Below the pieces are notes generated by a model. It made no database searches, had not been told where the DNA came from, and worked only from the letters and a program-made list of their open reading frames with translations. From Syntrophomonadaceae bacterium (lineage in GTDB: Bacteria; Bacillota; Dethiobacteria; DTU022): 34,169 nt of DNA. Both the position numbers and the translations under genes were made by a program. Below, one piece after another: positions 8,246 to 14,977 of this stretch (positions within the stretch are counted from its first letter, which is position 1; each line of letters begins with the position of its first letter). The stretch is taken from positions 1 to 34,169 of the forward strand of contig SLQM01000210.1 in the NCBI GenBank assembly GCA_007131435.1. The letters run 5' to 3'.

Positions 8246-9385
8246 TTGTTGAACAGTAAAAAGCTTTTTATCCTGTTTTTAGTTACAGCTATGATGGCTT
8301 TTGGTACATTTGGTTGTGGCGATGATGGACCTGCAGATGATGCAGATGGTGAAGTATTAATTGGGATCATGGTGCCAACCACAGGTTCTGAAGCTGCAGA
8401 CGGCATTGATATGGAAAATGCTGCCAAACTGGCAGTAGAAGAAATCAATGCCCGCGGCGGAGTACTGGGTCATAGAATAGTTACCACCACCGGTGACGAT
8501 GGATGCGATCCTTCCATGGCCACAGCTGCGGCAAGCCAGCTTGTATCAGAAGAAGTTATTGCGCTAGTCGGCGGTTACTGCTCTGGCGCGACTTTGCCTA
8601 CACTGGCTATATACGGTGATGCAGGCATTCCATTTGTCGTGGCTGCGTCTAACGCTACTTCGCTAATCGATGAAAACCCCGGCTGGGCTTTCATGATCAA
8701 CAGTACCGGCCTGGACCAGGCAGCAAGTGCAGTTGACAAGTTTATCGCTCTTGGCGTTGAAACAATCGGAGTAATTGACTCGGGAGATGCTTATTCTGCC
8801 GACCTGAAAGCACAGACCATACTGCAGTGGGAAGCTGCAGGTTACGAAGTTGTTGCTGATGATACAGTCCAGCGTGGAGAAGTAGATTTTTCTGCATTTG
8901 TAACAACTATCATGGCTAACCAGCCCGATGCTATTTACTGGACCGGTTACCAGGCAGAAGGCGCCCTCTTAATCCGCCAGTTACGTGAAGGTGGATATGA
9001 GGGAGTTATCATGGTTGGCGACGGTTCAAGTGCCCAGGAGTTAATTGATCTGGCAGGACCGGCAGCCGAAGGAGTGCTATGCACCGGGCCTCCGCTGACA
9101 GATTTCCTTCCCGCAGCACAAAGCTTTATTGAAAATTACGAAGCATCATTCCCCAGGGAACCTGGTGCTTATGCTGCCCTGATGTATGATGCAACAATGC
9201 TGTTGGCTGATGCAATTGAAAGAGCAGGTTCATTTGACAGCGCAGAAATCAGGGATGCCCTTGAAGCAACTGACGGGTTTGAAGGCCTGGCAGGGCCGAT
9301 CATGTTTACCGAGCAAAATACACTGGCAAGAAGTAACTTTGTTATTTTGGAAGCCAGGGATGGTAGATGGGCCCTGGTTGAGTAA
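8246..9385 (+). CDS. livJ: ABC transporter substrate-binding lipoprotein, branched-chain amino-acid (LivJ) type
   Basis: 379 residues, TTG start with GAGGAGGT 11 bases upstream. It has a Lys-containing N-region, a hydrophobic stretch and a lipobox-like TFGC, so the mature lipoprotein should begin at Cys24, followed by an acidic linker. The mature part has the Peripla_BP_6 pattern: IGIMVPTTGSEAADG, NAAKLAVEEINARGGVLGHRI, and ALVGGYCSGATLPTLAIYG. It would capture an amino acid outside the membrane and deliver it to LivHM. The ligand is not readable from the sequence; proline, hydroxyproline or another amino acid are plausible because flanking genes process these. A perfect 12-bp inverted repeat lies just after the gene, consistent with higher expression of the binding protein than of the membrane parts. 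Confidence 0.93.
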   Translation: MLNSKKLFILFLVTAMMAFGTFGCGDDGPADDADGEVLIGIMVPTTGSEAADGIDMENAAKLAVEEINARGGVLGHRIVTTTGDDGCDPSMATAAASQLVSEEVIALVGGYCSGATLPTLAIYGDAGIPFVVAASNATSLIDENPGWAFMINSTGLDQAASAVDKFIALGVETIGVIDSGDAYSADLKAQTILQWEAAGYEVVADDTVQRGEVDFSAFVTTIMANQPDAIYWTGYQAEGALLIRQLREGGYEGVIMVGDGSSAQELIDLAGPAAEGVLCTGPPLTDFLPAAQSFIENYEASFPREPGAYAALMYDATMLLADAIERAGSFDSAEIRDALEATDGFEGLAGPIMFTEQNTLARSNFVILEARDGRWALVE

Positions 9386-9405
9386 GCCGCCTGAATAAAA
9401 AGCAA

Positions 9406-9430
9406 GCAGGCCCGGTTTAACCGGGCCTGC
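9406..9430 (+). terminator. Intra-operon hairpin between livJ and livH
   Basis: GCAGGCCCGGTT (9406-9417) and AACCGGGCCTGC (9419-9430) are perfect inverse complements around one T, forming a GC-rich 11-bp stem with a three-base loop. No T-tract follows, so it is more likely a 3'-end stabiliser or partial attenuator that sets livJ mRNA above livHMGF than a full terminator. Confidence 0.6.
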
Positions 9431-9451
9431 GCCTACTTGAGAGGTGAACAG

Positions 9452-10366
9452 ATGGCTTTACATGAAATTTTACTACAACAGCTATTTAACGGCTTACTGA
9501 TCGGGTCTTTTTACGGGCTTGTCGCCATTGGTTATTCCATGGTATACGGCATTATAAAACTCTTAAACTTTGCTCATGGGGATATTTACATGATCGGCGC
9601 GTTTTGCGGTCTAATATTCCTCACAATTGCCGCTCCGGTAATAGGAGCCGGGTGGCCATCACTGATCGTGGGCCTGCTGATCAGCATGACACTGGTAGGC
9701 CTTTTGGGGGTTGTTATCCAAAGAGTTGCTTACAGGCCAATGCTTAAGGCACCCAGACTTTCTATTTTGATTACAGCCCTGGCTGTATCAATGATTCTTT
9801 ACAATACTGTGATGATCTTATCTGCAGGCCGTTATCGCGTCTTTCCTGCAGAGGTTGGAACAGAAAGTTTCTTCATCGGCACACTTCGTTTTACTGAAAC
9901 CAGGATTATATTGATAGTAGCCGCTTTTACACTGATGTTTATATTGCACATGTTTATAACCCGGACCATGTACGGCAAGGCTATGCGCGCCATAGCCCTT
10001 GATCGCGACACATGCCAGCTAATGGGTATAGATGTTTACAAAATTATTGCCATAACCTTTTTTGTTGGATCTGCACTGGCTGCAGCCGCAGGGATCATGG
10101 CCGGTGTTTATTACGGCACCATTCACTTTTTTATGGGCTTCCTGATCGGTTTAAAAGCTTTTACTGCCGCGGTGATCGGCGGGATTGGTATAATACCGGG
10201 AGCAATGCTTGGTGGGCTGCTTCTGGGCCTTTTGGAGGCTTTTGGAACGCAAATACCTTTTATCGGAACGGTCTGGAAAGATGTCTTTTCATTTGCTTTT
10301 TTGATCCTGTTTTTAATTTTTAAGCCTAACGGCCTGCTGGGGCGTGCGGAAAGTGAGAGGATGTAG
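9452..10366 (+). CDS. livH: Branched-chain amino-acid type ABC transporter permease LivH
   Basis: 304 residues. ATG 9452 is preferred over the in-frame TTG at 9437 because the AGAGGTG ribosome site lies between them. It is an integral membrane protein with multiple hydrophobic helices. The LivH signature is seen in LFNGLLIGSFYGLVAIGYSM and YGIIKLLNFAHGDIYMIGAF near the N-terminus, AYRPMLKAPRLSILITALA around residue 100, MRAIALDRDTCQLMGID (the cytoplasmic coupling loop), and GLKAFTAAVIGGIGIIPGAM. It pairs with LivM to form the translocation channel. The next gene starts 5 bases after its stop. Confidence 0.95.
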   Translation: MALHEILLQQLFNGLLIGSFYGLVAIGYSMVYGIIKLLNFAHGDIYMIGAFCGLIFLTIAAPVIGAGWPSLIVGLLISMTLVGLLGVVIQRVAYRPMLKAPRLSILITALAVSMILYNTVMILSAGRYRVFPAEVGTESFFIGTLRFTETRIILIVAAFTLMFILHMFITRTMYGKAMRAIALDRDTCQLMGIDVYKIIAITFFVGSALAAAAGIMAGVYYGTIHFFMGFLIGLKAFTAAVIGGIGIIPGAMLGGLLLGLLEAFGTQIPFIGTVWKDVFSFAFLILFLIFKPNGLLGRAESERM

Positions 10367-10371
10367 CTACT

Positions 10372-11376
10372 ATGGCAGAAACAAAAATTAAACGCAAAGT
10401 AACTGACACTATAGATAGCGTCATCATAACCTTGTTCCGAATTTTCGACAACAAGGTTTACCGCTACACCTTCCTGTTTGCAGCAGCTGCTTTTTTGATA
10501 GTGCTGCCTAATCTTTCAAGTAGGTTCACTCAGGAGATTATGACAAATCTTTTTTTCTACGTGGTGGTTTGCCTGGGCCTGAATATAATAGTTGGCTATG
10601 CCGGTTTGCTGCATCTAGGCTATGCTGCTTTTTTTGCGGTCGGCGCGTACACTACTGGCATATTAAGCTCCAGGATGGGTATGGACTTCTGGTTAACCAT
10701 CCCTTTCAGCGTTTTTGCTGCGGTTTTGGCCGGCCTTGCCATAGGTTTTCCCACCTTGAGACTACGTGGTGATTACCTGGCCATTGTTACCCTCGGTTTC
10801 GGGGAAATAACCAGGTTAACAATCAGAAACTTAGATATCACCGGTGGCGCTGTAGGGTTAATCGGTATACAGCGGCCTGTTTTATTTGGTATCACCCTGA
10901 ACCAGATTTCTCATTTCTATTATATGTTTTTTATATTAGCAATCCTGGCTATATTTGTTTCATACAGGCTTCATGATTCACGGATGGGTAGATCATGGGA
11001 GTATATCAGGGAAGATGAAGATGCAGCAGCGGCTATGGGTATAAATGTTACTACTTCAAGACTATACGCCTTTGTAATTGGCTCTTCATTCGGAGCCGTG
11101 GCCGGCTCATTTTTTGCAGCCAAGATGACAGCTATATCGCCAGATTCATTCATGTTTATCCATTCGGTTATGTTCTTGATGGCCGTAGTTTTGGGAGGGA
11201 TGGGTAAAATCCCTGGCGTTGTCCTGGGCTGTATAATTGTAGTGCTTATACCTGAGATATCAAGGGATATCGGGCAATACAGGCTTTTGATATTTGCTGT
11301 AATGCTTTTGATCATTATGCTTTACCGACCGCAGGGTATATGGCCGGACAGGCCGACCATATCAGCCAAAGAATAA
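10372..11376 (+). CDS. livM: Branched-chain amino-acid type ABC transporter permease LivM
   Basis: 334 residues with an N-terminal basic cytoplasmic stretch of about 40 residues before the first helix. Family blocks are GLNIIVGYAGLLHLGYAAFFAVGAY (split here: GLNIIVGYAG, then LGYAAFFAVGAY), FPTLRLRGDYLAIVTLGFGE, the coupling-loop segment REDEDAAAAMGINVTTSRL, and GGMGKIPGVVLG near the end. It is the second membrane subunit of the transporter and lies between livH and livG in the standard Liv order, with a purine-rich GAGAGGATG upstream. No unusual residues are visible. Confidence 0.95.
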   Translation: MAETKIKRKVTDTIDSVIITLFRIFDNKVYRYTFLFAAAAFLIVLPNLSSRFTQEIMTNLFFYVVVCLGLNIIVGYAGLLHLGYAAFFAVGAYTTGILSSRMGMDFWLTIPFSVFAAVLAGLAIGFPTLRLRGDYLAIVTLGFGEITRLTIRNLDITGGAVGLIGIQRPVLFGITLNQISHFYYMFFILAILAIFVSYRLHDSRMGRSWEYIREDEDAAAAMGINVTTSRLYAFVIGSSFGAVAGSFFAAKMTAISPDSFMFIHSVMFLMAVVLGGMGKIPGVVLGCIIVVLIPEISRDIGQYRLLIFAVMLLIIMLYRPQGIWPDRPTISAKE

Positions 11377-11390
11377 TAGGGGGTGTTTAA

Positions 11391-12170
11391 GTGGCACTGC
11401 TTGAAATAAAAGACTTAACTTTAAGATTCGGCGGGTTGTGCGCCGTAAATGCCCTCTCGCTGGAGATAGAAGATGGTTCAATAAGGAGTTTGATTGGCCC
11501 TAATGGTGCCGGCAAAACCTGTGTTTTCAATTGCTTAACCGGTTTTTACAAGCCCAGTGAAGGTGAAATGCTGTTCCAGGGGACTAGCCTGGTCAACAAG
11601 AAGCCCCACTATATAACTTATTTAGGGTTAGCCCGTACTTTTCAAAACCTGCGCCTTTTTAAAGAAATGACTGTGCTTGAGAATGTAATGTCTGGCATGC
11701 ACTGCCGAACGAACGCCGCATTCCTGACAACAGTATTAAGAACAAAAGGTCAAAAAGCAGAAGAAAAGCATATTCGTGAAGTGTCAGAAGAGTGTCTTGA
11801 CTTTGTTGGTATTCTTGACAAGAAGAACTATATGGCCAGGAACCTGCCTTACGGGGATCAACGCCGGGTGGAGTGGGCCAGGGCGTTGGCAACTCAGCCG
11901 AAACTGTTATTACTGGATGAACCTGCAGCAGGCCTGAATAAAGATGAGAAGGCAAGATTAATTAAATTAATGCACCGAATAAGGGACGAGCGAAGTATTA
12001 CTATATTCCTGATTGAGCACGATATGGGCCTGGTAATGAAAATCTCAGAAAAAATATTTGTAATTGATTATGGGGTGAAGATTGCCGAAGGAACAGCACA
12101 GGAAGTCCGTGACAATCCAAAAGTTGTGGAAGCTTACTTAGGAAAAGAGGAAGAGGAGGAGAGTGCATGA
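11391..12170 (+). CDS. livG: Branched-chain amino-acid type ABC transporter ATPase LivG
   Basis: 259 residues, GTG start with GGGGGTG upstream. It is a cytoplasmic ATPase of the Liv class. Walker A is GPNGAGKT near residue 38, the LivG-typical ARTFQNLRLFKEMTVLENV follows, the signature region is NLPYGDQRRVEWARALA, Walker B is LLLLDEPAAGLN, and the switch His is in LIEHDMGLV. Its stop overlaps the start of livF (ATGA at 12167-12170), which shows translational coupling. It forms the ATPase heterodimer with LivF. Confidence 0.96.
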   Translation: MALLEIKDLTLRFGGLCAVNALSLEIEDGSIRSLIGPNGAGKTCVFNCLTGFYKPSEGEMLFQGTSLVNKKPHYITYLGLARTFQNLRLFKEMTVLENVMSGMHCRTNAAFLTTVLRTKGQKAEEKHIREVSEECLDFVGILDKKNYMARNLPYGDQRRVEWARALATQPKLLLLDEPAAGLNKDEKARLIKLMHRIRDERSITIFLIEHDMGLVMKISEKIFVIDYGVKIAEGTAQEVRDNPKVVEAYLGKEEEEESA

Positions 12171-12886
12171 GTCAACCAGTTCTTTCTCTAAATAACCTTG
12201 AAACCAGGTACGGACAAATTTATGCCCTGCGTGGAATAAACATTGAAGTAAAAGAAGGAGAAATTGTAGCCCTTTTGGGTGCAAATGGCGCTGGAAAGAG
12301 TACTACACTTAAAACTATTTCAAGCCTGATCCAGGCCTCTGCAGGAAATGTTGTGTTCCAGGGCCAGGATATTACCTATCATCACCCGCATACTATAGTA
12401 GAAATGGGCGTTATACATGTGCCGGAAGGCCGGATGATCTTTAAGGAGCTAACGGTAAAAGAGAACCTAGAGCTTGGCTCTTTCACCCTGCATGATAATG
12501 TTGAACGGAAAAAAAGAATGAAGCGAGCTTTCGAAATGTTTCCAAGGTTGGAAGAAAGGCAGCAGCAAATGGGTGGATTTTTGTCCGGTGGAGAACAGCA
12601 AATGCTGGCAATTGCCCGGGCCTTGATGACTGAGCCAAAAGTTCTGCTGCTTGACGAGCCATCCATGGGCCTTGCGCCAATTATTGTAAACAACATTATG
12701 GATATTATCCGGCAAATTAACAAGGAGCAGGGGACAACAATACTTCTTGTCGAACAAAATGCAAAGGCAGCTTTAAAACTTGCCCACAGGGGTTATGTAC
12801 TCGAAACGGGTGAAATTGTTATGGAAGGAAATGCGGAAGATCTGAGCAAAGACGAGAGTATTGTCAAAGCTTATCTTGGTGAATAA
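12167..12886 (+). CDS. livF: Branched-chain amino-acid type ABC transporter ATPase LivF
   Basis: 239 residues, the normal LivF length. Walker A is GANGAGKS near residue 36; VPEGRMIFKELTVKENLE is the characteristic LivF block; the signature is LSGGEQQMLAIARALM, Walker B is LLLDEPSMGLAP, and the H-loop position is replaced by Gln in LLVEQNAKAALK, as is usual in LivF. It is the last gene of the transporter unit; a stem-loop follows 31 bases after its stop. It overlaps livG by 4 bases. Confidence 0.96.
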   Translation: MSQPVLSLNNLETRYGQIYALRGINIEVKEGEIVALLGANGAGKSTTLKTISSLIQASAGNVVFQGQDITYHHPHTIVEMGVIHVPEGRMIFKELTVKENLELGSFTLHDNVERKKRMKRAFEMFPRLEERQQQMGGFLSGGEQQMLAIARALMTEPKVLLLDEPSMGLAPIIVNNIMDIIRQINKEQGTTILLVEQNAKAALKLAHRGYVLETGEIVMEGNAEDLSKDESIVKAYLGE

Positions 12887-12917
12887 CTTAAGAATTTAAG
12901 GTTAAATATTTTATTCG

Positions 12918-12943
12918 GAAGAGGTTATTTTTATAACCTCTTC
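12918..12943 (+). terminator. Stem-loop after livF, possible terminator
   Basis: GAAGAGGTTAT and ATAACCTCTTC form a perfect 11-bp stem around TTTT. The downstream tract (GTCTGTTAAATGG) is only mildly T-rich, so termination may be partial and the 12994 gene may receive read-through from the transporter operon. Confidence 0.55.
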
Positions 12944-12993
12944 GTCTGTTAAATGGTTATAAGTGTTCGATATCCAAGTATGAAGGAGCGATT

Positions 12994-14019
12994 ATGTTGA
13001 ACTGGAAACCACCGGATAACTGGCTTAGAATTAAGGCTATTGATGCACATACTGCCGGAGAACCGCTGCGCATCTATACAGCAGGTTACCCCGAACCACA
13101 GGGTAATACCATTTTAGAGAAACGCCGCTATGCTTTAGAGAATTTGGACTACCTGAGAACCGCGACAATGTGGGAACCGCGAGGGCATGCCGATATGTAC
13201 GGCTGCCTGATAACTGATCCTGTAACAGAAGATGGGGATATTGGTGTTCTTTTTTTGCACAATGAAGGCTATAGCAGTATGTGCGGTCACGGTATAATAG
13301 CTATAACAAAAGTCGGACTTGAAACAGGTTTGCTAAAAAACATAAAAGATAATAAAACAGTTCGAATTGATACACCCGCAGGCAGGGTAACTGCAACAGC
13401 GGCCTGGAAAGACGGTCTTGTCAGCGAGGTGTCTTTTAATAACGTTCCATCATTTCTCCAGGAATCTGACCAGGAAATTGATCTGCCTGGCTTAGGCATA
13501 GTTAAGTACGATCTGGCCTTTGGTGGTGCCTACTACGCACTGGTCAAGGCTGAAGATTTACAGGTCGGGCTTTCAGCTTCCAGTTTTCGCCGTTTAATAG
13601 AGCTTGGGATAAGCTTGAAACAGGCCATTGCCGGCAGTAGAGAAATTGTTCATCCTTTTGAAAAAGATCTTGGATTTCTCTATGGGGTTATTTTTATTGG
13701 CGATCCGGAAGATAAGAATAATCACAGCAGAAATGTTTGTGTCTTTGCGGATGGAGAAGTGGATAGAAGCCCAACCGGTACCGGTGTCAGCGCCAGGGCA
13801 GCAGTGCATTACAGCCGCGGTGAAATAGATCTAAACCAGCCATTTACAGTTGAGTCAATCCTCGGAACATGCTTTAGAGGGGAAGCGATAGAGGAAATCC
13901 AATACGGGCCTTACCGGGCTGTAATTCCGAAAATTACCGGTTCAGCCCATATCTGCGGTTTAAACACTTTACTTATCGATCCTGAAGATTCTCTTAAACA
14001 CGGGTTTATTTTGCGTTAA
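12994..14019 (+). CDS. Trans-3-hydroxy-L-proline dehydratase (proline racemase family)
   Basis: 341 residues, ATG with AAGGAG upstream. It belongs to the PLP-independent proline racemase/hydroxyproline epimerase fold: IDAHTAGEPLRI at the N-terminus, EPRGHADMYG, and MCGHGIIAI with Cys97. The second catalytic position reads DRSPTGTGVSAR, with Thr261 where racemases and epimerases have Cys. A Cys/Thr pair is the known mark of trans-3-hydroxy-L-proline dehydratase, which yields delta1-pyrroline-2-carboxylate after water loss. The OCD-family reductase at 5273 is a plausible next enzyme. It lies downstream of the Liv transporter and its 3' end overlaps the opposing activase gene by 14 bases with no terminator between. 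Racemase function is unlikely. Confidence 0.82.
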   Translation: MLNWKPPDNWLRIKAIDAHTAGEPLRIYTAGYPEPQGNTILEKRRYALENLDYLRTATMWEPRGHADMYGCLITDPVTEDGDIGVLFLHNEGYSSMCGHGIIAITKVGLETGLLKNIKDNKTVRIDTPAGRVTATAAWKDGLVSEVSFNNVPSFLQESDQEIDLPGLGIVKYDLAFGGAYYALVKAEDLQVGLSASSFRRLIELGISLKQAIAGSREIVHPFEKDLGFLYGVIFIGDPEDKNNHSRNVCVFADGEVDRSPTGTGVSARAAVHYSRGEIDLNQPFTVESILGTCFRGEAIEEIQYGPYRAVIPKITGSAHICGLNTLLIDPEDSLKHGFILR

Positions 14020-14974
14020 AGCCGCTTCCCACGGTGACCGGGATATTTTTGCTTTTGCTGTTCATACCGGCAGATATTGCTTCAAGTTCCCGTGTAGTGT
14101 GCGTAGCCAATGTTGAACAGTTATAAACCTGGCCTAAATGATCGTAAGTTTCGCTGCCCAAACGGTGGTATGGCAGAAGTTCAATTAGTTTTACCTTTGG
14201 AAGCTTTTCTACAAACTGCAGTGTTCCCATCAGGTTTTGCATATCGTCATTAAAACCCTTGATCAGGGGTATACGGATCACCAAGCTAAACGGATTAGGG
14301 CTTGACGAAGTTTTTAGTAAGTTGTCCAAGATAATTTCATTACCTTCACCAGTCCACTTCTTGTGAACTTTACTGTTTATATGTTTTATATCCACGTAGA
14401 GTAAATCAAGCAGAGGCAGTATTGTATAAATTATTTGTGAATCAGCAAAAAAACAGCTCTCCATTGCCGTATGAATTCCTGCTTTTTTAGAGCTCTTGAG
14501 GATCGCAGCAGTAAATAAAGGCTGCGCAAGTGGTTCTCCACCGCTGATGGTAATGCCTCCGCCGGAGTGATAATAGAATATTTCATCCTTTGCGATTTCT
14601 TCCATCACCTGGTTAACCGTCATCCGGTAGCCATATTTTTTAACAGCCCCGTTTAGGCAGGCATCTGCACAACTAAAGCATAATGCACATTCATGATTCT
14701 TATAGGTAACCTTATCTCCTGTGCTGCAGGTGGAAAGAGCTCCAGAAGGACATATATTAACGCACCTTCCACATGCGCTGCATAAACTCCTGATATAACC
14801 TCTTTCCATGCCGGAATCCCTGGACTCAGGGGTAGAGCACCAGGGGCAATTTAAAGGGCATCCTTTTAAAAATATTACTGTCCGTAACCCCTGGCCATCA
14901 TGAATCGAGGATCTTTCAAACCTGAGGACATTACCTGCCAGGTGGCCTGTGTTGGTAGTACCGTTAATAGACAT
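14006..14974 (-). CDS. Glycyl radical enzyme activating enzyme (radical SAM), partner of the left GRE
   Basis: 322 residues. It installs the glycyl radical on the GRE encoded just upstream on the same strand. The radical-SAM cluster motif is Cys39-x3-Cys43-x2-Cys46 (GCPLNCPWC), preceded by SSIHDGQGLRT, which matches the SxHDGxGxRT segment of GRE activases. Two ferredoxin-like CxxCxxCxxxC sets follow at Cys65/68/71/75 and Cys96/99/102/106, the insert found in activases of dehydratase and lyase type GREs but not of pyruvate formate-lyase. The SAM-binding GGGITISGGEPL is present near residue 135. The start is 3 bases after the GRE stop. The 3' end runs into the opposing proline-racemase-family gene. 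Confidence 0.93.
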   Translation of the reverse strand: MSINGTTNTGHLAGNVLRFERSSIHDGQGLRTVIFLKGCPLNCPWCSTPESRDSGMERGYIRSLCSACGRCVNICPSGALSTCSTGDKVTYKNHECALCFSCADACLNGAVKKYGYRMTVNQVMEEIAKDEIFYYHSGGGITISGGEPLAQPLFTAAILKSSKKAGIHTAMESCFFADSQIIYTILPLLDLLYVDIKHINSKVHKKWTGEGNEIILDNLLKTSSSPNPFSLVIRIPLIKGFNDDMQNLMGTLQFVEKLPKVKLIELLPYHRLGSETYDHLGQVYNCSTLATHTTRELEAISAGMNSKSKNIPVTVGSGFNAK

Positions 14975-14977
14975 ACA

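Noticed and set aside
12994..14019. Annotation as proline racemase or 4-hydroxyproline epimerase
   Set aside because: The second catalytic Cys required for two-base racemisation is Thr261.
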